Assembly (NCBI RefSeq): GCF_040712315.1
Contig: NC_134013.1
Location: forward strand, 17,209,001-17,273,000
Length of the DNA stretch: 64,000 nucleotides
Direction of reading: 5' to 3'
Origin: Castanea sativa
Taxonomy: Eukaryota > Streptophyta > Magnoliopsida > Fagales > Fagaceae
Shown piece after piece: positions 1-11,700 of this stretch (positions are counted from its first letter, which is position 1; each line of letters starts with the position of its first letter). Made by a program: the position numbers and the translations under genes. The notes beneath the pieces are model-generated. The model did not search any database. It saw only the letters and a program-made list of their open reading frames with translations, and was not told the origin of the DNA.

Positions 1-66
1 TTTAGTTTCTTAATGTGTCTCTTTTTAGCAATAATTATCTTATATATTTCTATAGAGAAATGATAT

Positions 67-222
67 GTCCACAACATTTTTACAACATTTTTACAACAAA
101 TCCTAAGTGGCAAGTTGTTACTGGTTGTTATTGTTGGGACAAAAAAGTAATCTTAGTATTAAATTCAAATTTGAACCTATAACAACTAACCACCTATGAT
201 TTGTTGTAAAAATGTTGTGGAC
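67..222. mobile_element. Short MITE, 20-bp perfect terminal inverted repeats
   Basis: The left arm at 67-86 (beginning GTCCACAACATT) is the exact reverse complement of the right arm at 203-222. A second copy in the same orientation lies at 41215-41369, with the same interior (a run around TAATCTTAGT and TTGAACCTATAAC). No coding capacity. The true outer ends may reach a few bases further (GTAGCACCTCT follows the right arm in both copies), so the target duplication is not fixed. The long TIR suggests a Mutator-like MITE, but that is inference. Confidence 0.75.
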
Positions 223-461
223 GTAGCACCTCTGATTTCTATATATGCATTTTTTCTCTCTCACAATTTGGGACTCTTAAAAAAAGATTTATCTATGTTT
301 ATTTCCACCCTGTATATATTCTCTTTATATTGCAGCCTAAAGCAGATGTTGGGGAGACTAAATCATTTCTTTCCTTAAAAGTATTTTCTTCTTTCAAAGA
401 GTAGTAATCTTCTTCTTCTTTTTTCATGTCTCTTGCTTTACAAAAGTGGGGGAGTGGAGGG

Positions 462-1332
462 CAGAGGTGGCCCAAAAAATTTGGAGGCCTAAGGCAATAT
501 ATTTAAATAGGGCATTTTTGTTATCACTTAAATAATATTTAACTAGTATTTAATATCATAATTTCTTTATAACAAAAATCTATTCCTTTTATTTTGTAAT
601 ATGTTTTTTTTTTTGGAAAAATGTTAAAGATATAAGAAATTTTAGTAAAAAAAACTTTCTAACGATGTAGAAATGAATATGATTAGTGATACTTCAAGAA
701 GATAATAAACAAGTATTTGAATGAATGGTGTTAGGGATATTATAAATTTTACAACATGAGGCTTACAAAGATGTACCATTAATCACAACAAATAATTCAA
801 AAATGCATTAAATAGGTTATTAACGTCCACATATCAAATTAATTGTTACATCAATTTGTAAAGTTTTCAAGTAAAATTAATAATATTTCTAGCATCTATC
901 TAAATTATTTCTTGTGATTAGTGACACATATATTTGTAAGGGAAAATGCTAGAGATACAAATTTTTTTACAAAAACTTTTACAAATTGATGATGTGGTGA
1001 ATGATTATAAATAAATGATGTTATCAGTGGGCCCAGTTGAGAACCAGTAAGAAGTTGGCCACAGTAACAGTTTGCAAAAATGTTGTAAAATAGTTTGTAA
1101 AACTATAGTATTACTCTATTTATAAGATCCATGTATTTAAAGTTGTCTCTAGCATTACTCAATACTTTAGGACTTTTTAAAAGTAGAGAAAAATTATAAA
1201 ACTATTTTTTTTTCCTGTATCTCTATTTTTTTTTTTTAAATATATATATATATATCAATTTTTGCCCCAAAATTTAGGACTCTCCTTTGGTAGGGGGCCC
1301 TAGGCAGTGGCCTAGGCCTAGGGCCGGCCCTG
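462..1332. mobile_element. Non-autonomous hAT transposon with 8-bp target duplication
   Basis: The ends are CAGAGGTGGCCC and GGGCCGGCCCTG, imperfect inverted repeats (9 of 12). The element is flanked by a perfect 8-bp direct repeat GTGGAGGG at 454-461 and 1333-1340. An 8-bp duplication and a CAGGGCCGGCCC-type end are typical of plant hAT elements. The 871-bp interior is AT-rich and has no transposase frame, so it depends on a partner element. The right end is GC-rich and palindromic (CCTAGGCCTAGG). Confidence 0.88.
945..1112. mobile_element. Possible small MITE nested in the hAT element
   Basis: The ends AATGCTAGAGATACAAA and (reverse complement of the right side) AATACTATAGTTTTACAAA are similar, with a short interior of about 130 bp. 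I could not define a target duplication, so the limits are approximate. Confidence 0.35.
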
Positions 1333-1340
1333 GTGGAGGG

Positions 1341-2372
1341 TTTGAACCCATAATTCAAAAAAAAAATGGCAATATGTTTTATTGTTTGAATGAAAAAAAC
1401 AGTGAATTGTTTAAAATCAATTTACTTTGGTGATTTTCTCAAAAAAAAAAAAAAAAAAATGCTTTGATGATACTAGCGCTCAATTAATTGTTTCCGGAAT
1501 TAGCGTCTATTACAAAGCCCCTATTTGCCGAATTTATGGTTGTTGTCTTATGTTCATGCAGCTCCAACACTACCTCTAGCTCTCCATTTGTAAAACCATC
1601 CTCGACTTTGTCTTACCATGAAAGTTTGGCCTTTGCATTAGCCAGACAAATGAAGCAAGCTCTAGTCGTTGGAGCTGGATGGGTTTCATCAAAAAGGGTT
1701 ATGAAACCCATTCGACTTTGTTTTCTTAATCAATTTTGGTTTTTTTTTTTTTTGGTGTGGTTAAGAGGTTAGATTGACTATTAAAAAATAATATTAGATT
1801 ACTTATTAATTGATTATTATTAGAATAATTATTTACTTATTAGATACTATTAAAAAGAAATTATATAATATGAGCATTATAATAAATTCAGACCTATTGC
1901 CTTTTCCATTCTTTCATTTTTCTTCCAAACCAATCAAAGAAAATTTATATTTATTTCCAATCCTTCCATTTTCTCATCATCGGATGTGGTACCAAATGCT
2001 AAAAAAAAAAACTAAATTAAATTTTTTTTTATCTTTCCAATCTTTTTTATTCTTTTACTTTTCCATCCCCTAAAAGAAAACATAGAAAACTAAATAGAAT
2101 TCCTTTTTCATTGTTCTATTTTTACATGCTGTGAGACTAAAAAAATAAAAATAAAATCCAACGCGGTGAAAATCTGACTCGGCTTTCAACTTCAAGAACC
2201 CCAGATATTTGTTAAGAACCATGGAAAGGTGTTCTTTTATTGCAGCTCAAAAAGTTTGTGTGTGTGAAGAGAGAGAGAGAGGGAGGCTGTTTACCTTGTT
2301 CTTTACTCTCTAGAAAGAAATGGATCGGAAATATTAATATAACAAAAACTTCTAGATTTCATTCAATAAGCT
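1341..2372. other. Intergenic, no gene recognised
   Basis: AT-rich sequence with poly-A and poly-T runs and a short GA microsatellite near 2267-2282. Short frames here (1488-1772, 1810-2073) have no recognisable domain and consist largely of homopolymer-driven residues. The last part probably includes the 3' UTR or downstream flank of the minus-strand gene that follows. Confidence 0.5.
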
Positions 2373-2492
2373 GCTAACTCTTATATCTGAAAAGATACAA
2401 AAAGTACTTCAATCCCAAACTGAGAAGCTGCTTACTGTTTTCCTTAAACACAGCATCACGCCAAATCTTTAAGACTTGTCTCTTTCTCTCTC

Positions 2493-2852
2493 TCATTTCA
2501 GTAAGGCCTCCCAGTTCATTACAGAACCTTTGCACTTCAAAACCAGTACAAGCACCAAGAGAATCAAAATGATACCACAAGAAGAGCCACCAACTCTGTG
2601 AATCCAATAAGGATCAAACCTGCTACAGCTCTGATCTAAGTAACGTGACAAAACAATGGCCAAGATCAACATCAAGAGCAGCAGAGGCAACCAAGAAACA
2701 AGGCTGAAGGGCTCCTCCTCACGTTCTTCATCACTCTCCGGTTTCCGGTCAATATAGAGAGGAGAAATCACAGCTAGAAGAGCCAAGCCTATTACCACCA
2801 GCCTCTCATATGAAGTAAACCTACTTGTTCTGTATGTAGCTCCAAGCTCCAT
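2493..2852 (-). CDS. Small conserved plant membrane protein, 119 aa
   Basis: A single-exon frame starting at an ATG (reverse complement of 2850-2852). The protein starts MELGATYRTSRFTSYERL and contains three hydrophobic stretches: about residues 19-35, 52-71 and 90-106. The first and second are separated by a charged linker rich in Asp and Glu (about 37-48). The segment FDPYWIHRVGGSSCGI before the third stretch is a strongly conserved-looking block that I recognise from an uncharacterised family of small plant transmembrane proteins. No enzymatic motif is visible. The C-terminal tail after KCKGS may be lineage-specific. The function is unknown; location in an internal membrane is inference. 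The ORF is intact. Confidence 0.8.
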   Translation of the reverse strand: MELGATYRTSRFTSYERLVVIGLALLAVISPLYIDRKPESDEEREEEPFSLVSWLPLLLLMLILAIVLSRYLDQSCSRFDPYWIHRVGGSSCGIILILLVLVLVLKCKGSVMNWEALLK

Positions 2853-4340
2853 TCAGGAAGCAACTCTCTACAGAAAACCGCCTTGTCTCGTTGTTTAAGG
2901 ATTCAAGTTGATCAAATTTCACCAAAACTTGTATAGTGGCCAGTGTGTACTTGGTAAAAAAAGAGGGAAGGCCGTGATGGGAGGGGTTTTACCAGAGAAT
3001 TCTCCATCCCTCTTGATAGTTTAGATTGATATATTCTTTGGGACTAGTTGCTGATGTTAGCTTGTTTTTGGAGCTGATCTCAGGGAATTTTCTGGTACAG
3101 CGTCTTTGGGGAAGTTTTTCTGGAAAAAGGACACTCATTTTATACTCTATCCTCCCCAAGGAATCCAAGTAATGAAAATTAGGTACTTTGCAAGATAGTG
3201 CTTTGGCAGCTTACTCATGAAGTCACATTGGTTAGATTGAATGGATGTGACCAAGTCCTGGAAAGGGATTAGACTATTCCCCCATTAACAAAAATATATG
3301 TCTTATGCTGTGTACATGATTGTTTGGAATCTGATTCTGTCTATGAGTTGCATAAATTCTCAAATCTATTCAAACACATATCCACAATATGTCTGATGCT
3401 ATTCAAACACATATCCACAATATACAAGGTGGCAAAGCCGTTTATTTACTCATCAAAAGGAATTAAAAAGCATCACGAAATTGTGATCATGACCAATCAC
3501 AAATTCACAATAGAACAAAGAAAATAGAGTGGATTATTGCACGCGGAAGAATAAACAATAAAGTGCATACAAGGATGGTAACCTACCTGTTAGGCCTGCC
3601 CGATAGGAAAACATAGACTTTCTCCAAGCATATAGTAGTTTTTTTTTTATTGGTAAGTTATACTTCTATCCAATGGGTTTCAAATCAACAGGCTCACCAT
3701 CTACTCATTTTTATGGGAGAAGAAAGTATCATTCGAGCAAGAGTTCATTGGTTTTCTCTAAACACATCATAAAGCAGCCAAAAAAGTCTTCCCTGAGCAG
3801 GAGATCTTCATGGATACACCTACCAAAAATATAAGAATGTGAATGGGTCATAAGTTATCTCCTTTGAGAATCGAGCTTGGGCCTTAACTTCCATTCCATT
3901 CTTTATTACTATCTGATCAAATAGCTGCACAAAGTGTTCTACATGAATTAAAAAACCCGCATTCACATCATTTTCTTTGATACATATCTAGAGCACATAA
4001 GACAAAATCAAGTAGTCAGCTAAAACCACTAGCCATGAACAACTGAATATCAATAGCAGCAGACTAGTCACCTTGACAAGAATAGATTAAGTTGGATTGT
4101 TCATGCATGCCTAATACAACATTTCTAGCAAGATGCCAGAAGATGAGACAACGAAACAACATGCGTAACAAAAGAATTTCTACACCTCAGCCATTCAAAG
4201 TCAAGGTAAATAGGTAATATTCGGAAGATTATTTTTCATAACTCAAAAATGATAAGAATACACAAATGTATACCTAGTACACTATGACAATTGGTAAGGC
4301 AGAAAAATTTGAAGAGAGAGATTGAAATGAACAGAATAGC
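2853..4340. other. Intergenic, upstream of the small membrane gene and downstream of YLMG
   Basis: No coding sequence recognised. The part next to 2852 should hold the promoter and 5' UTR of the small membrane protein gene. The part up to 4340 should hold the YLMG 3' UTR. I see no clear transposon ends. A direct repeat of about 23 bp (around ATTCAAACACATATCCACAA) occurs near 3368 and 3402, and a T-run stands at about 3641. Confidence 0.45.
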
Positions 4341-7300
4341 CTAATTGACACCACTGGAGCTCTTTGACCTATTTCCTTGAAGCCTTAGCAGCCATTTCTT
4401 CTGCGATGTAGTAAGATTAGTAAACTTTGAATGAGATGCAGGACCTTCTTCAGATGTTCTTGTCCCAGGAAGTTCAGCAGGAAGTGCAGAAGCAGTGCTA
4501 GTAAAGGCATTCAGAACGAGGAATGCCAGTATGGGAGAGAGATCCAGCCCTCCAAGTGGTGGAATAATTCCACGGAATATGTTCAAGTACGGATCACATA
4601 AAGTGCTGAACGAAAACATTATATCCATCAGAAAGATGTACAGATTAAGTGAACAGAATAAACAATCAGTCAATCTTCCATATCACTGAAGCAAGTTGAA
4701 ATTCAACACTAAATGCATAAAGCAGGCTACAAACTCCAACATCAATTATATGTTCTGGACACCCCATGGACTAAAGAACAATGATGACCTTATCTATGAA
4801 CGATTCTGCCTTTATTTCTTTACAATATTGTAATTCAGATTGGATATCAGTGGCGACGCCACTCAGTAGCCAGGGTGTTCCTGTGTTCCTAGGAACACCC
4901 TGGCTTGAATTTTTTTTTTTTTTATATATAATAATTTAATTTAATTTATTTATTTACCCTTAAAAAAAAAAAAAGGAACACTCTCAAGCAATATTAGGAA
5001 CACCCTCAAAATTTTTATGCCAAACAAATTTTGAACTAAAATGCATGCAGAGGCAAGGGTGTGTGCACACATGAGGTGTGTGTTTACGCACAGTGAAGTG
5101 TGTGCTAGACTCCTAATAGTTAGTAAAAAAAATGAATGAAGCAACTAAACACCAATAATTAATAATTTAATAACTAATACATTATAAAAGACAAACAAAT
5201 TAAATTATGTTAAGTTAAACAAAAATTAATAATTTTATAATTTAATAATTAATGAAACAACAATACAACAAATTATAGTTTATAAAAGACAAACAAATTT
5301 ATGAAACAACTAAACAACAATAATTAATAATTTGATTAATATTTCAAATGAACTTATTGTTTATTGTACCGGTACTTTTGTTCATTAATTTCTTTTCTTT
5401 TCTTTTCTTTTTTCTTTTTTTCTTTTTTTTCTTTTGAGGTTTTTCGGTGTGCAGAATGCAAATTTGTTTTGGTTTTAAGAATTTTTTTTTAAGTACAAAC
5501 TTCATGCTTGCCAAATTTTGAATTGCAGCCAGTATTTACCGAAATGTCCCAAAACACCCGAAATAGACCGAAATGACCCAAAATTTTTTCAAAGTGGAAT
5601 AGGAACACCCTGAACAAAATTCCTGGAGTCGCCACTGTTGGATATGGAGGTTATCACATCAGCCAGTGTGACTCTAAAAGGCAAATTCATTGTTAATCAC
5701 CCCAGCAGTTCTAATCAAATTTCTCTAACACCATGTTCACATGAATTCAATTTTCCTGTATTTTTTCCCTTTTCCTATGATGGAATTGAAAGGTTTACTA
5801 TATCAGAGTTTCAACATATAGGATGATCACCTGAGGGGACTAACAATGACAGAGGGAGCATTTGGAAACCAGGTCAAGACAAGCCTGACAATCAAAACTG
5901 TGTTATAAATGTTCAGGAAATTCAGGATGCCATTAGCCACCACAAGCCCTGCCACTGAATCTCCAGGTAAGACAGCAGCAAAATTGTGATTGGACAGAGA
6001 GCTCATGTTCCTGTAGTTCCTGCAGTCAATCTGACGTAAAGTTCAACAAGTTACTCCAACTGATCAGAGAAATGAAGAATATTAAATATCAGTTCAGGTG
6101 TATCATAAAGAAAAGTACAAGAAGATAAAGAAAGGTGGGAAAATATCCTTGGTAAACTACAATACAAACAACAAAAACTTTTACTAGTGCTATTTTTGGT
6201 CCTCCACTACCTCTTTTCATTCCCCATCTCAAGTGACTCTACCCATTTTTTTCATCAATGGGAGTCACTACTATCTTAACCGAATTTATGCATTTCATAT
6301 CTTATCTTTCTTTGTATTTCCACTTATTTATCTTAACATTCTCATTTCAGCTATGTTAACATTCTACTCTTTGTATTTTCGCCGTTTAGTGAATGATCAA
6401 GAGTCACACTCGTTGGATTTGTGTATGGCTTTGATCTATTCCACTAAGGTGCGGGGTGTAGGTTCTGACAAGCTTTGTTGGAAGCTAGCCAGCACGCGAG
6501 GTTTCGAGGTGAGTGGGTATTATCACTCCCTTTCCCCCCTTACTGCCACTACCTTCCCTTGGAAAATGATTTGGCAATCGAAGGTTTCCCCCCAAGTTGT
6601 TTTTTTCTCTTGGACTGCTGCTCTAGGCAAGATTCTTACTATTGATAATCTTCGAAAAAGGCACTTTGTTGTCCTTGAGTGGTGTTATATGTGCAAAAGG
6701 TGTGGGGAATCTGTTGATCATCTCCTCCTTCACTGTCCTATAGCCTATGAGATGTGGAGCATGGTCTTTTGCTTGTTTGGTATTTGTTGGGTGATGCCGC
6801 AAAGGATAGTGGATCTGTTGGATTGTTGGACTTGCAATTTCAGACGTCATCACAATATAGTGATTTGGAGGATGGTGTCGCACTGTTTGATGTGGTGTAT
6901 CTGGTGGGAACGGAATTCTAGAAGTTTTGAGGGCCGCGAGCGGTCCATTCTTGAGTTTAAGTCTTTTTTCTTTTTTACTCTTCTCGATTGGTGTTTAGTT
7001 TTACCTTCTTTTTCTCGTCTTTCCCTTCTTGTTTTGCTTGATCATTGTAATTTGGTTTCTTGATGTTTTTGCCTCTTTAGTACATTTCCTATGTACGGGG
7101 CGGTGTTCTTCTCTTATATATATTTTTCATTACTTATCAAAAAAATAGCTATGCTAATCTTAACCGAACATGTCATTTCCGAATAGCCAAGTACTCAATG
7201 CCAAATAGCACGATTGCTCTTGTAACAATCTTGTAAAATTTCCCTTTAGCTTAATAGGTATTTTATGATTAAACAATACTCCTTATGCGTTTCTCCACTT

Positions 7301-8387
7301 CATCTACCCCGCTCTTATCTTATGATTCACATCATCTTCAGTCTTTCCATTCTTATGAATTATTGATTCATGATATCAAAAGCCCCATCTTTATTTGTCC
7401 TATTACTTACTCACACTCTATGTACTACATTTTAAAGTTACTTAAAGCCTTTAAATTCTAAGGCGTCACCCTAGGTTTCTAACTTGGCGTTCACTTCATG
7501 TCTACTTTCATCCACTAAAACTATATGCTCTGCAAAAGCATACAACCATACACCATGGAAATTCACCAAGACTCTAAGACAAATCTTCATGATGGACCAT
7601 TTAGTTTCAATAGTAAGATAGATAGGCAGTCAATCTTGTATAGTGCAGTACTGCTAGCCCTAAAACAAATAATAAAACATCCAAATTGTTGGGCAAGTTG
7701 AATAAAGTTTCTACAAGAATAACACCATGTAAGTAGCACAAAACATAATCCAGGCTGAATGAAACATTTCCGGAATCAGTAATTGGATCAACTCGACTAC
7801 TTTGCTATTGGCTACATGAATTCTCCAGTGCAGTGGTTTCAGTCTCTCTTTCATCTTCTGCCTGATTGAAATTATAATTGAAACCTTCCCTTACCGAATA
7901 TTTTATTCAGAAAGTCATAAAAGTAAATATTCTACTCACTGTTCGCTCTGTCCATCAGAATCAGTTACTCCTACTTCAATCAGTTATCAAGATTCCAACA
8001 TTGTTCCAACTGAGACCCCAAAAGAGTAGTAAAAAGTAGAGAGTGAGAGTTACGTACCTGTTTGCGGATAGTGTGAAATTCAGAAGACCAAGCGAGGAGC
8101 TTCTTGAGAACAGGATTTTCCGAAGCGAAGAGATGAAGTAATTTGAAGCATTTATCAGTAGTTGACATGATAGAGCTTTGAATGTCACGAAGAAAGGTAT
8201 TTGGATTTGGACAAACATAATTACTACTGCTAGGCTTGGAGTTGGAGTTGGAGTTGGAGTTGAATGGTCTCAGGAATTGGGGTGCCACTGCCAATGGTGT
8301 TTGAGTAAATGCCCAAGAGAACACTCCACAGTTTGGCACAGGTTTAGTCGCCTTACATTCCGTAACGTTGTCACCATTCAGTGCCAT
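4341..8387 (-). CDS. YLMG1: YGGT/YlmG family protein, chloroplastic (YLMG1-like), 3 exons
   Basis: Minus-strand exons are 8058-8387, 5831-6030 and 4605-4341 (330, 200 and 265 nt). They join without a break into 264 residues. All junctions fit GT-AG. I chose the ATG at 8387 because the frame upstream of it has no other ATG. Residues 1 to about 70 are Ser/Asn/Pro-rich and look like a plastid transit peptide. The YGGT core follows: a hydrophobic stretch with LNIYNTVLIVRLVLTWFPNAP in exon 2, then DPYLNIFRGIIPPLGGLDLSP and a second membrane segment (ILAFLVLNAF) in exon 3. YlmG proteins are small membrane proteins related to bacterial YggT. Plant YLMG1 is reported to act in chloroplast nucleoid distribution and thylakoid biogenesis. 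Intron 1 (2,027 bp) carries nested LINE remnants and intron 2 (1,225 bp) a hAT element. Confidence 0.9.
4848..5637. mobile_element. Non-autonomous hAT transposon in YLMG intron 2
   Basis: Perfect 10-bp terminal inverted repeats CAGTGGCGAC and GTCGCCACTG. The element is flanked by the exact 8-bp duplication TTGGATAT at 4840-4847 and 5638-5645. Subterminal AGGGTGTTCC and AGGAACACCC motifs occur at both ends in inverted orientation, as expected for transposase-binding repeats. 790 bp, AT-rich, no transposase. It lies wholly within the intron and should be spliced out. Confidence 0.93.
6160..7565 (-). pseudogene. RTE-clade LINE remnant (reverse transcriptase C-terminal part), split by an L1 insertion
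   Basis: Read on the minus strand, about 7165-7560 resembles the palm and thumb part of an RTE-type reverse transcriptase: CFAEHIVLVDESRHEVNAKL (FADDIVLVDE in intact copies), then DDVNHKIRAG and KIPIKLKGKFYK. The reading continues beyond the L1 at 6363-6160 with IAEMRMLR, ISGNTKKDKI, a PIDEK block, and a GxKRGxGxPKIxLV-like end. Many stops and small deletions show it is old. It shares its strand with YLMG but lies in intron 1. Boundaries are approximate. Confidence 0.75.
6364..7146 (+). mobile_element. 5'-truncated L1-type LINE 3' end inserted into the RTE remnant
   Basis: The frame about 6388-7063 encodes the C-terminal zinc-binding region found after plant L1 reverse transcriptases (zf-RVT): KVSPQVVFFSWTAALGKILT and a Cys/His cluster WCYMCKRCGESVDHLLLHC, followed by the usual AYEMWSMVF segment. 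The element ends in a short A-run. The flanks AGCTATGTTAACATT (6349-6363) and AGCTATGCTAATCTT (7147-7161) match at 12 of 15 positions and look like an aged target duplication. It is orientated opposite to YLMG, within its intron 1. The frame is nearly intact, but the reverse transcriptase domain is missing. Confidence 0.85.
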
Positions 8388-8752
8388 ATCTTGCGAAGCG
8401 AAGCTCACCAAACCAAGTCCACTGGTGGTAAGTAAGCAACGCTAAAAGTAAAACAAGATAACGCATAGAAATCTGGAAAAGAGATATTTTAATCCTAAAA
8501 TCATTACACTCCATACGACGGCGTTTTGCACAGTTTTCAACTATGGATACAGCGTGGCAACTCCTCCCGCAATTTTGACCACAAGTTAGTTGACTCGCAG
8601 CCAAAAATGAAAGTCGAGGATATAATTATCTGACGTGTCACATCCTGATCAAACACGCTACGCCACTTTCAAATTACTCAACGAACACCTCCATTTCGTT
8701 CATTTTCGGTTTTCCCATCCCTCTCTCTCTCTCTCTCTCTCTCTCTCCGACG
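8388..8752. promoter_or_regulatory. Divergent promoter region between YLMG and PAA2
   Basis: Only 365 bp separate the two start codons, so both genes must share this stretch for their core promoters and 5' UTRs. TGACGTGTCA at 8631-8640 holds an ACGTGTC core as in G-box/ABRE-type bZIP sites. A CT microsatellite at about 8720-8747 ends just before the PAA2 ATG and fits a pyrimidine-rich plant 5' leader. No obvious TATA box; a GATATAATTA stretch at about 8618 is the only AT-rich candidate. The assignment of sites is inference. Confidence 0.55.
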
Positions 8753-11700
8753 ATGACTGATCTACTAAGACTCTCTCTCGTGCCTCACAAAAAGCTCTGC
8801 TTCAGTTATAGCACAGACTCTAATACTCTGGTTCCAGTAAAACGGCGTCGTAATAATGATCTTCTTCGCCGTCCTCAACTTTGCTTTCGCCGCTCAGCTC
8901 CTAATCTCGTCATCTCCAACTCTCTTGAAACCGAACGGATGGGTACGCAAAACGATGCGTTTCGCAGCCGCGGCGACGAGTCGTCGGCTCTTCTCGATGT
9001 ATCGGGAATGATGTGCGGGGGTTGCGTGTCGCGAGTCAAATCGCTGCTCTCCGCCGACGACCGAGTCGACTCGGTGGTGGTCAACATGTTGACCGAGACC
9101 GCCGCGGTCAAATTGAAGCCCGAGGTCGCGAAGCTCGAGATGGCTGCGAATGTTGCGGAGAGTTTGGCTGTGAAGCTGACGGAGTGTGGGTTCCCGACGA
9201 AGAGGAGGGTTTCGGGGATGGGAGTAACGGAGAACGTGAAGAAGTGGAAGGATATGGCGAAGAAGAAAGAGGAATTGCTCGCTAAGAGTCGGAGCCGCGT
9301 GTTCTTCGCGTGGACTTTGGTGGCTTTGTGTTGCGGATCGCACGGTTCGCATATCTTGCATTCTCTTGGAATTCACGTTGCTCATGGTAATTGTTAATCA
9401 AATTATATCAGAAACTCGAAACAAGAACGAGCAAGTTAAGTTTTGCTTTTCAAAGCAAAAAAATTGGTTCATTTGATTTATTTTTCATTGTTGTTGTTTG
9501 GTGTAGGATCGTTCTGGGAGGTACTTCATAATTCGTATGTGAAGGGCGGTTTGGCTTTGGGAGCTCTATTAGGACCTGGACGAGGTCAGTAATGGCTTCC
9601 CTTTCATCTTCTTTGTACATTTTGTCAACTAGTATCTCATGAGGGATTTGATGTGTTTGTAATAAATGTTCATTTGTATTTGAGATAGTGAGATGGTTTT
9701 GGTCATGTTCGGAGAGCGATCAATGTACCTATAACAAAGAGCGACAAAGAGTGAGTTGATTCAAGTTGAGGGAATGAAAAATAAATAAATAAATAAAAAG
9801 TAGAGGAAGACCAAAAATGAAATTACTAGAACGACATATCAATTAAGGAAGTAACAGAGACTATGACTTCGGATAGAATAAAATGGAGGAAAAAAATACA
9901 TGTGGCTGATCCTGACTAATCTGTTAAGGATCTATAGCCGACCCTGCTCATCGATTAATTTAGGTTAAATTATTGTTTATTTATGCCTTACCTTCCTTAC
10001 GTTTAAAAGATTATACTGAACCTCCTTATAGTTTATATTAAGTTGATTTGTCTTCGTAAATCTATCAAGTAATGTCACATCATCATCAATTTGACACCTT
10101 ATTTGTAAACTATCATTCTTCCTTCTTCTTTTTCCTCTAACTGTTCATACAAAATGTATCAATTTAATTCACCCCACTGGCACACCAGGCATTTGATAGG
10201 AAAGAAAAAGGAAGGAAGATTGTGTGCAATTAGGGTGTTGAATAGTAGATAATGATGATGATGTAGCATCACTTGATAGGTTCACCCAATTTTTTCAGTC
10301 TAATCCAAACTATAAGGGCATTGAACCGATCAACGTATGAATTTTAAAATCAAACTATAGCCAAGGAGGTAAAGTGTAGTTTGCTTACTTTGTATGTTCA
10401 AATTTCTTTATGTCTATTAATATGTTTTGATTGAAAAGAGTAAGAATATGTTTCAGACTTGCTTTTTGATGGTTTGAGGGCACTCAAGAAAGGTTCACCA
10501 AATATGAATTCTCTAGTGGGATTTGGATCAATCTCTGCATTTATCATTAGTGCGGTGAGGCTCTTTCTGAAAGCTAACATTGAGTTTTATCTTGCATTGC
10601 AAGATGGTTATGATATATTTCAGTTTTGGTTGTAAATTTTATTATCTTAAATTTATTCTCTCTTGTAGGTCTCACTTCTTAACCCTGGCCTTGAATGGGA
10701 TGCATCATTCTTCGATGAACCGGTGAATTGCTTTACTTTCATTATTTTCAGTACTTTGCATAATCTTCTTAGAAGCTTGTTAAGTTTTTAAGCTGAGTTT
10801 GAGAAACCTATTACTCAACGTGGCTTGGCCTTTTGCTTTTTAAGCTGAGCTTGTTAAGTTTTTTGGATGATCTTCATGACATGTGAAAGCTAGTAGGTTA
10901 AACATTAAAGTTCATTATAAAACAAATTCCTCATGGAAGGCTCCTGTATTTTAGCATGCAGGTCATGCTTCTTGGTTTCGTGCTCCTAGGACGTTCTCTG
11001 GAAGAAAAGGCAAGGATCAGGGCATCAAGTGATATGAATGAACTTTTAGTAAGTTAAAAATGTGCTTTATGCTAATTTCAACAAAATAATCTATGAAAAC
11101 TCTTATAGTCTCTTCTCATGAAATTCGGCTTTATTGTACCTTCTTTAACTTGTGCAGTTGTGCCTTTTTTACCTGCCATTCTGATTTATATTTCTTTTTA
11201 TCTGTATGAAAGGTTTTTAATGGGTGATATTGAGTTTGGATGGGAATATTATTTTTATTAGTAGTAGTAGTAGTAGTATTTATCCTTTTAGTATTTCAGT
11301 GCATTTTGATAAAACACTCACTAAGCTAGTTCTTCCCATTATTTCTTTCTTTCTTTGCTCTATTATGTACTTTTGTAGCTTGTCTCCCCCTCTCCTCCCC
11401 CCCCCCCCCTTTCATTTCTAGCAGAAATGAAAAAAATGTATGATCCAAATTCAAGGTACTTTGTTTTATATTAAAAGACAATTGTTTTCTCAGTTGCTGA
11501 AACACGTTGATCACAGTTGTCTTAATGTATTTTTGGTTTGATGTAGTTCTCCATGTCTCTGTTGTCTGTATTAGGTCTAGCCTAATGTCATAAAAAATAC
11601 GAAGGCAGCAAAGATAAGCATATTTATTTGATGAGAGAGTACCATTTGCTCACTGTGATGAACATGCTAGCCTGAGTATTTGTGAATTACTGTATTGTTA

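Noticed and set aside
6270..7168. Direct repeat ATCTTAACCGAA as target duplication of the L1 element
   Set aside because: It lies 80 bp away from the L1 left end and 10 bp after the A-run. The AGCTATG repeat directly at both ends is better, and the RTE reading continues up to it.
8875..9385. Long minus-strand and +2 frames over PAA2 exon 1
   Set aside because: They are shadows of the GC-rich first exon of PAA2, whose own frame contains the MCGGC metal-binding domain.
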